A stretch of 64,000 nucleotides of DNA from the NCBI GenBank assembly GCA_021782205.1, contig JAJXVH010000004.1, positions 1 to 64,000 on the forward strand, written 5' to 3'. The position numbers were made by a program, and so were the translations under genes. This DNA is from a bacterium (GTDB taxonomy: Bacteria; Elusimicrobiota; Elusimicrobia; UBA1565; UBA9628). This document shows, piece by piece, positions 13,969-23,736 of this stretch; positions within the stretch are counted from its first letter, which is position 1, and each line of letters opens with the position of its first letter. The notes beneath the pieces were generated by a model. It did not search any database. It saw nothing but the letters and a program-made list of their open reading frames with translations, and was not told where the DNA came from.

Positions 13969-14508
13969 ATGAACTCCTTCATCGATATCCGCGCCGAGGC
14001 GGACATCCCCGAACGCTGGCGCGCCTCGCCGATCGGCGCGCTCCTGCGCTACCACGACCTGCGCGCTCCGCTACCCGGCCGGGCGGAGCGCCCGGAGCTT
14101 CTCATCGGCATGTGCATGGACAGCCGCAAGCACCTGCGCATCCCGGACAACTTCGCCTTCATCCTGCGCACCGGCGGCGCGAACCTGCGCCTCAGCGAGT
14201 TCCGCGTGTCCTACGCCATCGCCGTGGGCGGCGTGCGCGCCATCGCGCTGATGGGCCACACGAATTGCGGCATGTCGGGGCTGGCGGCGCGGCGCGGGCC
14301 GTTCGTCGACGGCTTGATCGACGTGGGCTGGACGCGCGCGGCGGCCGAGGAGCATTTCGACCGCCTCGCGCCCCAGCACGAGATCGGCCCCGAGGGCGAC
14401 TTCATTCGCGGCGAGGCGCGTCGCCTGCGCGCGCTCTACCCCAAGGTGGACGTGGCGCCCCTGCTCTACCGCATCGAGGACGACACGGTGGCGCTCCTGC
14501 GCGAGTGA
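13969..14508 (+). CDS. Beta-type carbonic anhydrase-like protein
   Basis: CMDSRKHLRIPDNFAFILRTGGANLR and HTNCGMSGL zinc-ligand motifs. Confidence 0.75.
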   Translation: MNSFIDIRAEADIPERWRASPIGALLRYHDLRAPLPGRAERPELLIGMCMDSRKHLRIPDNFAFILRTGGANLRLSEFRVSYAIAVGGVRAIALMGHTNCGMSGLAARRGPFVDGLIDVGWTRAAAEEHFDRLAPQHEIGPEGDFIRGEARRLRALYPKVDVAPLLYRIEDDTVALLRE

Positions 14509-14520
14509 CCGGGCGCGCCG

Positions 14521-16326
14521 TCAGCGCGGCCGCGGCAGCGTGACGGCGGGGATCAGCAGGCCGGCGCGTTCGCGCGCCCACCAGGATCCGTCGGCGTGGT
14601 ATTCATTGGCCGTCGTAAAGCGCGTGCGCCAGACCGACACGCGCGCGTAGACGGGGCGGGCGCCGCCCAGCGGATTGGGGCCGAGCAGGCCTTCGACGGC
14701 GGGGCTTCCTTCCAAGAGCCGGGTCAGCAGTCCGTCCAGCCACGGGCTCGGCGCGCCGAGCGCCGCGAACCACATCTGCCAGTCCAGCCGCGGCATGTAC
14801 GGGGCGACGACGGGCGGAGCGCGGCGCGGGTCGCCGGGCTTCCATGGGAACGGCCACTCGCGCCAGTCATGGCCGTCGATCGAGACCTCCACGGACAGCT
14901 CGTCGCGCGTCTTCGTCATCACCGCGAACAGGCCGTAGGAGTTGATCGAACGCAGGGGCTCCATGACCGCGACCAGAGCGCCCGCGGCGCCGCGTACGTC
15001 CGCGCCGCAAACGCCGGCGAATTCCACGGCGCCGACCGAGCACCAGAGCGCCGCGAACGCGGTCAGCGCCAGGCGACGCCGTCTTGAAGGCGGCGGCGGG
15101 GAAGCGGTCGGGGCCAGGCGCGTCAGAGGAGAAAAGCCGTCGTCGAGAGCGGCGAGGCACAGCACGAGCGTCAGCAGGTTGAAAAAACCGTAGTTGCCGG
15201 TCGCCGCGATCAGGACCATGAGCGCCGCGATGAGCGCCGCGCCCAGCGCGCGAGGACGTCGCGGCAGAAGCAGAAGCCAGGGCGCCCCGAACTCCACGCC
15301 GAACATGCCCGCGCACGCGGCCTTCTGCGCGAGCAAAGGCAGGCGCGCGGCATACCACGCCGCGGGCGTGGGCAGGGGCTGGGTCCACCAATGGTAGGTC
15401 AGCGCGGTCAGGTCCCGCCACGCGGCGTCGCCGCTGTTCCATTTGGCCAGCGCGGACTCCAGCATCAGCTTGAACAGCAGCAGACGCATGAGGAGGAGCG
15501 CGCCGCGCGAGGCGCGCGACCCGCCGCGCGGCTTCAGCGACCACGGTGCCAAGAAGACGGCGATCAGACCCGCCTCTAATAAGAGCGCGTCCCACTGGAA
15601 GCTCATGAAATCCGTGCCCGCGGCGCATAAGGACAGATACAGCGCCCAGCACGCCAGCGCGCTGGGTCCCGCCCACAGGTCGAGGATCATTCCCAGCGAC
15701 GCGGCCGCGCCCGCCGCGCACAGCCCCACCAAAGCGGCGTCCGACGCGTTGAGCCAGAAGAGCGTAGGCAGAACCCAGAAGCGCAGCGCCCCCAGTTGTC
15801 CGCGCGCCGCGCGCAGCAGATCGGCGGCGGGCAGAAGTCCGTCGACGCCGATGAGGCCCCGCACCTGCACGCCCAAAGAGGCGAAGGCCAGCAGATAGCA
15901 CAGCCCCAGCCCCGCGAGCACGGCGCGGCGCGTCCCGTCGACGGGCGGCGGCAGAGGCGAGCCCCAGAGCAGGCGCGTCAGGCGTGAAAAAAACGGCCGC
16001 CGCGCGGCGACGAACGCATAGGCGCGCTCGCTGGCACGGCGGAAAATAGGAACGCGCTCGTAGAGCTCGGCCCACGCGCGGCGCGGGCCGCCCGCCGCGG
16101 CCAGCGCCGCGAACACCGCGTCGGCGCCGCGGCGCACGCGTCCGCCGGGTGCTACGAAATGCACGGCCTCGGTGAACGCCGCGGGCGGTATCTGCGGAAA
16201 CCTCGCGGCGGCGGATTGATACGGCTCGAAATCGACCGCGCCGCCGGTTTCGGCGCGCCAGCGCTCGATCCAGAGGCGGCAGAAACCGCAGTCGCCGTCG
16301 AAGATCAGCAGGGGCCGTTCGGCCAT
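14521..16326 (-). CDS. DCC thiol-disulfide oxidoreductase-like domain fused to lipase maturation factor-like membrane protein
   Basis: N-term FDGDCGFCRLWIERWR (DCC); multi-TM middle; C-term INSYGLFAVMTKTRDELSVEVSIDGHDWREWPF...MPRLDWQMWFAA...PVYARVSVWRTRFT (LMF1-like). Confidence 0.8.
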   Translation of the reverse strand: MAERPLLIFDGDCGFCRLWIERWRAETGGAVDFEPYQSAAARFPQIPPAAFTEAVHFVAPGGRVRRGADAVFAALAAAGGPRRAWAELYERVPIFRRASERAYAFVAARRPFFSRLTRLLWGSPLPPPVDGTRRAVLAGLGLCYLLAFASLGVQVRGLIGVDGLLPAADLLRAARGQLGALRFWVLPTLFWLNASDAALVGLCAAGAAASLGMILDLWAGPSALACWALYLSLCAAGTDFMSFQWDALLLEAGLIAVFLAPWSLKPRGGSRASRGALLLMRLLLFKLMLESALAKWNSGDAAWRDLTALTYHWWTQPLPTPAAWYAARLPLLAQKAACAGMFGVEFGAPWLLLLPRRPRALGAALIAALMVLIAATGNYGFFNLLTLVLCLAALDDGFSPLTRLAPTASPPPPSRRRRLALTAFAALWCSVGAVEFAGVCGADVRGAAGALVAVMEPLRSINSYGLFAVMTKTRDELSVEVSIDGHDWREWPFPWKPGDPRRAPPVVAPYMPRLDWQMWFAALGAPSPWLDGLLTRLLEGSPAVEGLLGPNPLGGARPVYARVSVWRTRFTTANEYHADGSWWARERAGLLIPAVTLPRPR

Positions 16327-16366
16327 GCGTTCATATTATAATCTTGCGGTCGCCGAGGGCGACGCT

Positions 16367-17116
16367 ATGATCATCGCGGACAAGACCTTGGCGTGGTTCG
16401 GAGTGGCGGGCACGCTGTGCGACGCCGTGGGCGGGCTGTATCTGACCTACGACCTGCTGGGCGGCAGTCGCGGCCCGCTGGGCCTCATCACGCGCGCGGC
16501 GACCTACGGACTGATCTTCGCGCTGGGCTACGGCTTGGCCTTCGGCCCCGCGTTCGGCGCGATTTCGGGCGTGTGCCTGGGCGGAATCCTCGCCTACGAG
16601 TTGTGGCGCGTCGCCCATCACCAGCGTGCGCACGGTTCCTCGCCGCTTTATCAGGCCGGCGCTTCGGGCGCGGCACGCGGCTTTGCCCTGGGCGTGGCCT
16701 CGATGCCGCGCTTCGGCTGGCGCTTCGGCGCGCTGTTCGGCGTCTTGAACGCGGCGTTCCTATCCGTCGCCCACCGCCTGAATTTCGCGGCGACGCGCGA
16801 CTATGCGCCCGCGCCGCACCTGCGCTTGAGCGCGCACGCGCGCAACGGCGCCCTGGCGCGCGCCGTCGAGATCGGCGCGGCGGGTGCGATCACCGGCTGG
16901 ATCGAGGAGCGCCACGTGCACGCCGCCGGCTTCGGGATGGCGATCGGGCTGGTGGTCGGCTTGATCGGGCTTGTCGTCGGCGTGGTCAGTCCCACGGTCG
17001 AGTGGTGGGTCGACAATCTGCCGGAGCGCGCGCTGGCGGCGCTCGGCTTCGCGCTGATCGCGCTGGGGTTGATCTTCCAGTCCGTCCAGTACGTGACCGT
17101 GATCCTCGCGCGCTGA
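16367..17116 (+). CDS. Multi-pass membrane protein of unknown function
   Basis: Hydrophobic, Gly-rich ORF starting MIIADKTLAWFG; convergent with argH. Confidence 0.6.
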   Translation: MIIADKTLAWFGVAGTLCDAVGGLYLTYDLLGGSRGPLGLITRAATYGLIFALGYGLAFGPAFGAISGVCLGGILAYELWRVAHHQRAHGSSPLYQAGASGAARGFALGVASMPRFGWRFGALFGVLNAAFLSVAHRLNFAATRDYAPAPHLRLSAHARNGALARAVEIGAAGAITGWIEERHVHAAGFGMAIGLVVGLIGLVVGVVSPTVEWWVDNLPERALAALGFALIALGLIFQSVQYVTVILAR

Positions 17117-17122
17117 ACGCGG

Positions 17123-18463
17123 CTAAAGCAGAAGCGCGCGCCAGGCCGCTTCAAGCGCGCGGCGCCGTCCGCGGCCCCAGGAGTCCTCGCCGCGCGCGTC
17201 GGCGGCGAGTTCCTTCCAGCCGGGAGACGCGGGCGCGCCCGGATAATCCGGGAGCGTAACGTCCGTCACGGGACGCGGCGCGCCGACGCGCGCGCGGGCC
17301 CTCTCGGCGACGGCGCGGTAGGCGTCGCGAAAAGGCGTGCCCGCGCGGACCAGCGCGACGGCCTGGTGGGTGGCCAGCAGGTCCTCGGTGACGGCGGCGG
17401 CACAAGCGGCTTCATCCACGCGCAGGGACTGGGGCAGGCGCGCGGCGATGTCCAGCATCGCGGCCATGGCGTCCAGCGCGGAGACCAGCACGCCTTTCGT
17501 GAGCTGATAGTCGCGGTGGTAGCCCGAGGGCAGGGCGCCGACGGCGAGGACCTGCGAAAGCCAGCCGGGAAACAGCGCGGCGCGGGCGCGCGTCAGTTCG
17601 ACCACGTCCGGGTTCTTCTTCTGCGGCATGATGCTGGAGCCGGTGGTGAAGGAGTCGGACAGCTTCAGGAGGCCGAACTCGGCCGTGGTATAGAGCGACA
17701 AGTCCCAGGCCAGCACGCCCAGGTCGCGCGCCAGCAGGCACAGCGCGGAAAGACACGCGGCTTCCAAGCGCGGCCGCGAGGACTGCACGCGCAAGGTGTT
17801 GCGCTGGACGCGGGAGAACCCCAGCAGGCGCGCCACGTGCGCGCGCGGCAGAGGCAGCATGACGCCGTAGCCGGCGGCGGAACCCAGCGGGCAGGAGTCG
17901 GCCTCGTCGTAGGCGAAACGCAGGGCGCGCCGGCCGTCGAACAGAGCCTCGGCGTGAGAGGCGGCCCAGTGGCCGAGGGTGGTGGGCATCGCGCGCTGGA
18001 GGTGCGAGTAGCCGGGGATGACGACGTTTTGGCGGCGCGCGCCGAACGCGGCCCACGCGGCGGCGGCTTCCCCCGCGCGCGCGTGCAGGGCCAGCAGACG
18101 ATCCTTTATATGCAGCCTCAAATTGACTTGGACCTGATCGTTGCGGCTGCGGCCGGCGTGGATCTTCGCGCCGATCTCGCCCAGACGCCGGGTCAGGTGC
18201 TGTTCGACCGCGGTGTGGATGTCTTCCTGAGCGCGGGTGACGGCAAACGCGCCGGGCTTGTCGTGCAGGCGCGTCAGCTCCGCGCGCAGGGCGGCGTACT
18301 CCTTCTTGGTCAGCACGCCGATGGAGGTCAGTCCCGCGGCGTGCGCCAGGGAGCCGTAGACTTCGTAGCGCAGAAGACGTGAGTCCAATTCCGGGTCCGC
18401 GCCCACGGTGTAGGCCTCGACGGCGGCGTCCAGGTCGGCGCGCGTCTGCCAAAGTTTTTTCAT
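17123..18463 (-). CDS. argH: Argininosuccinate lyase
   Basis: HAGRSRNDQVQVNLRL; TGSSIMPQKKNPDVVEL. Confidence 0.95.
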   Translation of the reverse strand: MKKLWQTRADLDAAVEAYTVGADPELDSRLLRYEVYGSLAHAAGLTSIGVLTKKEYAALRAELTRLHDKPGAFAVTRAQEDIHTAVEQHLTRRLGEIGAKIHAGRSRNDQVQVNLRLHIKDRLLALHARAGEAAAAWAAFGARRQNVVIPGYSHLQRAMPTTLGHWAASHAEALFDGRRALRFAYDEADSCPLGSAAGYGVMLPLPRAHVARLLGFSRVQRNTLRVQSSRPRLEAACLSALCLLARDLGVLAWDLSLYTTAEFGLLKLSDSFTTGSSIMPQKKNPDVVELTRARAALFPGWLSQVLAVGALPSGYHRDYQLTKGVLVSALDAMAAMLDIAARLPQSLRVDEAACAAAVTEDLLATHQAVALVRAGTPFRDAYRAVAERARARVGAPRPVTDVTLPDYPGAPASPGWKELAADARGEDSWGRGRRRALEAAWRALLL

Positions 18464-19518
18464 CGTGCCGCCTTGGCGAAGTAGTCGCGGATCAGCCGCT
18501 CGTAGAAGGCCACGCCTGCCTCCAGCTCCGCGACCTCAATGAATTCGTCGGGCGTGTGCGAGCGTTTGGACTCGCCGGGTCCGACTTTCACGGTGGGGAT
18601 GCCCTTGAGAAAGACCCAGTCCGACAACGTGGGCGAACCGTAGGGCCGCGCCGCCGGGTTGGCCGACAGCGCGGCCTGCACGACGGCATGCGCGGGGTCC
18701 GTCTCCACCGAGCCCAGCCGCGAGGAGCGCACGCGCACCTGGCCTTCCACGGCGCGCGTCACCGCCGCGACGATCTCCTCGGGCGCGTAGTCGGGCGTGG
18801 TGCGGATGTCGACGACCAGCGTGCAACGGTCGGGGATCACGTTGTGGCGCGCGCCGCCGTTGATCTGGGTCACGTTCAGCGTGGGCGAGCCCAGCGCGGG
18901 GTGCGTCTTGTCAAAGCGCAGCTGCGACAAGACCAGCACGTCGCGCGCCGCGGCCTCGATGGCATTGAGCCCGCCGCCGTGGGCGGCGTGCGCGGAGCGT
19001 CCCGCGGCGGTGATCTCCAAAACGATCAGACCCTTCTGCGCGACCGCGGGCCGCAGACCCGTCGGCTCGCCGACCACGGCGGCGTCCGGGCGCGGCAGAA
19101 GCGGCAGGAGCTTTTCCAGGCCCTGGCCCAGGACCTCTTCCTCGCAGGAGGCGGCCAGCAGCACGCGGCCCTTCGGCGCGTCTTTCTCGAACGCGCGCGC
19201 GGCCCCCAGGATCATGGCGGTCAGGGGACCCTTCGCGTCGTTGGCGCCGCGGCCGTAGAGGCGGCCGTTCTCGATGGTCGCCGACAGCGGCGCCTTCGTC
19301 CAGTCCTCGCCGACGGGCACGGTGTCGGTATGGGAGTTGAGCAGCAGCAGCGGGCCCTCGCCGCCGTCCAGCAGGGCCGTCAGGTTGCGGCCGTGGCGCG
19401 ACGGCGCCAGGCCCAGTTGACGCAGCGCGTCCTCCAAGCGCGCGACCACCGCGTCCTCCTGTCCGCTGGGCGAGGGGATGCGGACCAGGTCCGAGAGCAG
19501 TTCGACGGCGGAGATCAT
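18460..19518 (-). CDS. argE: M20 deacylase, probable N-acyl-citrulline/ornithine deacetylase (ArgE/DapE type)
   Basis: LLLNSHTDTVPVGEDW; GRGANDAKGPLTAMI; EEEVLGQG; operon position. Confidence 0.85.
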   Translation of the reverse strand: MISAVELLSDLVRIPSPSGQEDAVVARLEDALRQLGLAPSRHGRNLTALLDGGEGPLLLLNSHTDTVPVGEDWTKAPLSATIENGRLYGRGANDAKGPLTAMILGAARAFEKDAPKGRVLLAASCEEEVLGQGLEKLLPLLPRPDAAVVGEPTGLRPAVAQKGLIVLEITAAGRSAHAAHGGGLNAIEAAARDVLVLSQLRFDKTHPALGSPTLNVTQINGGARHNVIPDRCTLVVDIRTTPDYAPEEIVAAVTRAVEGQVRVRSSRLGSVETDPAHAVVQAALSANPAARPYGSPTLSDWVFLKGIPTVKVGPGESKRSHTPDEFIEVAELEAGVAFYERLIRDYFAKAAR

Positions 19519-20474
19519 GCGGCCGAGGAATTCAGCGTCGTCTCCGGCGTCGCGGCCAGCTCCGCGGCCTGGTAGGCCTGGCGCTCACGCTTCTCGACGA
19601 TCATCGTGCCGCTGCCCGCGTTCGTGAAGACCTCGCGCAGAAGCGCGCCGGCCTTCAGGCCGTTGATGATGTGCGTGCGCCGCACGCCGCCGCGCAGCGC
19701 GCGGATGCAGGCGTCGGCCTTGGGCAGCATGCCGCCCGTCAGCCGTCCCGCGGCCTTGAACGCCTCCACCTCCTCGACGTCGGTGTAGGACACGAGGCTG
19801 GTCGGATCGCCCACGTCCTGCAGGAGGCCCTCGGTGTCGGTGACGACGATGAGCTTCTCGGCCTTGAGGGCGCGCGCGACCGCCTCCGCGATGGAGTCGG
19901 CGTTGATGTTGAGGATCAGGCCCTCGGGGTCGCAACCCAGGCAGGAGATCACCGGCGTCATGCCCGCGTCGAGCAGGTTCAGCAGCATCTTCGGGTCCAC
20001 GGACTCGATGTCGCCGACGAAGCCGAAGTCGACCTCGACGGGCGCCTCGCCGGGGTTCTTCTCCATCGTCTTCTTGGGCCGCCGATGCGCGACGATCAGC
20101 CCGCCGTCCACGCCCGACACGCCGACGGCCGGCGTGTGGTGCGCGCGGAAGGAGGACAAAATGTCGATGTTCAAGGTGCCCGCGTAGGTCATCTTGGCGA
20201 CTTCCAGCATCTGCGCGTCGGTGATGCGGCGTCCGGCGACGAACTCCGGCTCCAGACCCAGCTTGCGCGCCAGTTCCGTGGCCTGGTGGCCGCCGCCGTG
20301 CACCAGCACCACGCGGATGCCCACCTGCTGGAGCAGGGACACGTCCTCGACCAGGGCGTCGAGCGTGTCGCGCCGTCCCACCACGCGCCCGCCGACCTTC
20401 ACGACGAAGGTCTTCCCTTTGTACATGCGGATGTAGGGAACGGCCTGCTTGAGCATGATGGGCGTGTCGGTCAT
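19515..20474 (-). CDS. argB: N-acetylglutamate kinase
   Basis: FVVKVGGRVV; VLVHGGGHQATELARKLG; INADSIAEAVA; start MTDTPIM overlaps argF' stop. Confidence 0.93.
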   Translation of the reverse strand: MTDTPIMLKQAVPYIRMYKGKTFVVKVGGRVVGRRDTLDALVEDVSLLQQVGIRVVLVHGGGHQATELARKLGLEPEFVAGRRITDAQMLEVAKMTYAGTLNIDILSSFRAHHTPAVGVSGVDGGLIVAHRRPKKTMEKNPGEAPVEVDFGFVGDIESVDPKMLLNLLDAGMTPVISCLGCDPEGLILNINADSIAEAVARALKAEKLIVVTDTEGLLQDVGDPTSLVSYTDVEEVEAFKAAGRLTGGMLPKADACIRALRGGVRRTHIINGLKAGALLREVFTNAGSGTMIVEKRERQAYQAAELAATPETTLNSSAA

Positions 20475-21526
20475 CGGACGATTCTCCTGTGGGCGGCGGT
20501 TTTGGACGGCGCGGCGAGCAGATGCAGAAGGACGGCCTTGGCGGCGTGCAGGCGGTTCTCCGCCTGGTCGAGCACCGCCGACCACGGCCCGTCGAGCACC
20601 GCGTCGGCGACGACCAGGTTGCGGCGCACGGGCAGGCAGTGCATGAAAAGGGCGGAGTCCGTGCGCTTCATCTTGGCGGGCGTGACCATCCATTGCGCGC
20701 GGAAGCCCGCGTCGGAAGACGGCGGCGCGCCGTAATTCCGGAGGGAGCCCCAGGACTTGGCGTAGACCACGTGCTGGCCGTCGTAGGCGGCGGGCACGTC
20801 GGAGGTCACGGTCAGCGTCCCGCCTTGGCGCGCGCAGTTGTCGGCCGCGCGCTTCATGACTTCGGGGTCAAGGTCGTAGCCTTCCGGACGCGCGATGGTC
20901 ACGTTCATGCCGGCCATCGCGGCCATCTCCACGGCGGAGTTGGGCACGGCCATGGGCAGGGCTTTCACGTGCGGCGCCCAGGTCAGCAGGAAGTTCCTGC
21001 CTCGGGGCTTCATGCGTTCCTGGATGGTGACCAGGTCGGCGAGCGCCTGGCAGGGGTGCCCGGACGAGGACTCCAGGTTGATCACCGGCACGGTCGAGTA
21101 TTTGCGAAACGCCGTCAGCGCCGGCTCGGCCTTGTCCTCGTCCCAGCTCTTGCCGGCGGGAAAGGAGCGCAGGCCCAGCGCCGCGCAGAAGCGGCCCAGC
21201 ACGGGCACGGCTTCCTTGAGGTGCTCCGCCGCGGCGCCGTCCATGACCGTGCCTTCCACGGACTCCATGCCCCACGTCCCGCCGCCTCCTGTCCCGAGGC
21301 TCAGCGTGATCGGGTGGCCTCCCAGCGACGCGGCCGCGACCTCGCAGGACACCTGCGTGCGCAGGGACGGGTTCATGAAGCAGAACGCCAGGCTCTTGCC
21401 CGCCAGCGGCGCGCCCTTCGGAGATTTCTTTTTTAACGCGCGAGCGGCGTCCGCCAGCGCGAGGAATTCCGCGGGAGAAAAGTCCTTGAGGTGAGTGAAG
21501 TGGCGAAGGGTTTTCATCGGACTCAT
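20471..21526 (-). CDS. argF': N-acyl-ornithine carbamoyltransferase (AOTCase/SOTCase type)
   Basis: FMNPSLRTQVS, EGTVMDG, NLESSSGHPCQAL, LTWAPHVKALPMAVPNSA, VVYAKSWG, HCLPVRRNLVVADAVLD, AENRLHAAKA: matches AOTCase/SOTCase signatures rather than canonical STRTRTS-type OTCase. Confidence 0.85.
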   Translation of the reverse strand: MSPMKTLRHFTHLKDFSPAEFLALADAARALKKKSPKGAPLAGKSLAFCFMNPSLRTQVSCEVAAASLGGHPITLSLGTGGGGTWGMESVEGTVMDGAAAEHLKEAVPVLGRFCAALGLRSFPAGKSWDEDKAEPALTAFRKYSTVPVINLESSSGHPCQALADLVTIQERMKPRGRNFLLTWAPHVKALPMAVPNSAVEMAAMAGMNVTIARPEGYDLDPEVMKRAADNCARQGGTLTVTSDVPAAYDGQHVVYAKSWGSLRNYGAPPSSDAGFRAQWMVTPAKMKRTDSALFMHCLPVRRNLVVADAVLDGPWSAVLDQAENRLHAAKAVLLHLLAAPSKTAAHRRIVR

Positions 21527-22705
21527 TCACCGCGCCGCGGCCGCTTCCTCGGCGAAGATGTCCGCCAGCGCGCTCCTCAGCGCTCCGATCTCGGCGGGGC
21601 CGACGGTCAGCGGCGGCAGGAGGCGGATCACGTTCGGGTCGTCGGCGCCGCCCACGAGTATCCGGCGCTCGAGCAGCTTCCGGCGCGCGTCCTTGGACGG
21701 GCGGTCGAGCGCCAGCCCGAGCAGAAGGCCTTTGCCGCGGATCTCCCGGATCTGCGGGAAGTCGAAAGTCTTTCGGATCAAGGCTTCCATCGCGGCGGCG
21801 TTCTCCCAGAGCTTGCGCGCGGAGATCGCGTTCACCGTCGCCGTGATCGCGGCGCAGGCCAGCGGCCCGCCGCCGAAGGTCGAGCCGAGTTCGCCGGGGC
21901 GCACCTTCTTCGCCGTTTCCGGGACGGCCATCACCGCGCCGGCCGGGACCCCCGACGCGAGGGCCTTGGCGAACGTCTGCAGGTGCGGCCGCGCGCCGAA
22001 CGCGTGGCGCGCGGAGCGCGCGCCGACGCGGCCCAGGCCGGTCTGCACCTCGTCGAAAATCAGCAGCGCGCCGGCTTTGACGCAGAGCGCCTCAAGCCCC
22101 TGGAGATACGCCGGCGTCGCCGTGGTCGCGCCCTGCACGCTTTGGATGGGCTCCAGCAGGAACGCGGCCGCGCCGTCCAGGGCCCGCGCGGCGGCGTCGA
22201 GGTCCCCGAAGGGTACGTGGACGATGTCCGCGCCCAGGCCGGACAGGCCTTTGCGATACTTGTAGCCCGTCGCGGCGATGGCGGCGGCGGTGCGGCCGTG
22301 GAAGCCGCCTTCGGCCGCCACCACCCTCGCGCGGCCGGTGACGGAGCGCGCGATGCGCAGCGCGTTCTCGTTGGCCTCGGCGCCGGAGTTGCAGAAGAAG
22401 ACCTGGGAGCCGGCTTCGCCGCAGAACTCCACCAGGGCCTGCGCGGCCTCGGCGCGCGCGCGCAGGTAGACCAGGTTCGAGTAGAACAGCAGTTCGCGCG
22501 ACTGCCGGGCGATGGCGTCGGCGACTTCCCGCGGCGAGTGGCCCAGGGCCGCCACCGCGTGGCCGCCGTACAGGTCGAGATACTTGTTTCCCGCGTCGTC
22601 CCAGACCCAGCAGCCTTCGCCGCGCGTCAGCACGAACGGAAACTTCTCATACGTGGGCAGGACGTAGGCGTCCTCCCGGGCCTTCCAGTCGAGCGCGGCG
22701 CTCAC
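21527..22705 (-). CDS. argD: N-acetylornithine aminotransferase
   Basis: Class III PLP aminotransferase: DLYGGHAVAALGHSP, NSGAEANENALRIAR, LLIFDEVQTGLGRVG, STFGGGPLACAA. Confidence 0.92.
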   Translation of the reverse strand: MSAALDWKAREDAYVLPTYEKFPFVLTRGEGCWVWDDAGNKYLDLYGGHAVAALGHSPREVADAIARQSRELLFYSNLVYLRARAEAAQALVEFCGEAGSQVFFCNSGAEANENALRIARSVTGRARVVAAEGGFHGRTAAAIAATGYKYRKGLSGLGADIVHVPFGDLDAAARALDGAAAFLLEPIQSVQGATTATPAYLQGLEALCVKAGALLIFDEVQTGLGRVGARSARHAFGARPHLQTFAKALASGVPAGAVMAVPETAKKVRPGELGSTFGGGPLACAAITATVNAISARKLWENAAAMEALIRKTFDFPQIREIRGKGLLLGLALDRPSKDARRKLLERRILVGGADDPNVIRLLPPLTVGPAEIGALRSALADIFAEEAAAAR

Positions 22706-23736
22706 GGGTAATGTCCCGCGAAAGCCAGGCCCTCGGCCTCGTCCCAGCCCATCATCACGTTGAGGTTCTGCACCGCCTGTCCCGACGCGCCCTTGACCAG
22801 GTTGTCGATGGCCGAGATCACGCCGATGCGCCCGTCCCGCACCGCGACGAACACGTCGCAGTGGTTGCTGCCGTTGACCGCGTTCAGCGACGGCGGTTCC
22901 GGGACCAGCCGCACGAAGGAGCTTCCCTCATAGGCGTCCCGGTAGAGACCCAGGACTTTCTTCTCGGTCCAGCCCTTCGGCAATTCCAGCTGCGCGACCG
23001 CGTAGATCCCGCGCGCGAACGGTCCGGAGATGGGGATCAGCGACAGCTTCAGCGCCGACTTGCCGCCGCCCAGCCGGTCGAGGATCTGCTCGACCTCGGG
23101 CACGTGCTGGTGGACGAAGGGCTTGTAGGCGCGCAGGTTGGCGTGGCGCGTGGGGTGATGCGTGATCGTCGACGGCGACGCGCCGGAGCCGGAGGAACCG
23201 GTCACCGCGGTCACGGAGACGACGCCGTGCGCGCCGCCCTGGGCCAGCGGCCCCAGCGCCAGCGCGGTGGCGGTCGCAAAACAGCCGGGATTGGCGACCC
23301 AGCGCGCCTTTTCGATCTCGGCGCGGTTGAGCTCCACCAGGCCGTAGGCGAACTTCGCCAGGAGCGCCGGGGCTTTGTGCTCGCGCGTGTACCAGCGCGG
23401 GTAGAGAGCCGCGTCCTTGAGGCGGAAGTCGCCGGAGAGGTCGATGAGGCGCAGGCGCGGGCCGGTCTCGGCCAGGATGGCGGGCACGTTGGCCATCGCG
23501 TCGCCGTGGCCGCCGGCCAGGAACACGCAGTCGAGCTTGGCGTACTCCAGCTTGCGCGTGAACGCCAGGTTCGTGCGGCCGCGCAGGTTGGGGTGCGCCA
23601 TGAACACCGGCTGGCCGGGATACGTCGAGGAAGTCGCGGCCGCGATCTCCACTTTCGGGTGGCCGAGCAGGAGGCGGATGAGCTCCCCGCCGGTGAAGCC
23701 CGCGCCGCCCTCGATGCCGACTCGAATCTTCTTCAT
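22702..23736 (-). CDS. argC: N-acetyl-gamma-glutamyl-phosphate reductase
   Basis: GIEGGAGFTGGELIRLLLGHPKVEI; VANPGCFATATALAL; start 23736 overlaps upstream stop. Confidence 0.95.
   Translation of the reverse strand: MKKIRVGIEGGAGFTGGELIRLLLGHPKVEIAAATSSTYPGQPVFMAHPNLRGRTNLAFTRKLEYAKLDCVFLAGGHGDAMANVPAILAETGPRLRLIDLSGDFRLKDAALYPRWYTREHKAPALLAKFAYGLVELNRAEIEKARWVANPGCFATATALALGPLAQGGAHGVVSVTAVTGSSGSGASPSTITHHPTRHANLRAYKPFVHQHVPEVEQILDRLGGGKSALKLSLIPISGPFARGIYAVAQLELPKGWTEKKVLGLYRDAYEGSSFVRLVPEPPSLNAVNGSNHCDVFVAVRDGRIGVISAIDNLVKGASGQAVQNLNVMMGWDEAEGLAFAGHYP

Noticed and set aside
19515-20693. 392-aa ArgB with extra N-terminal domain (possible fused NAGS)
   Set aside because: The extension is Arg/Ala-rich shadow of argF'; ArgB proper begins at MTDTPIM (20474)
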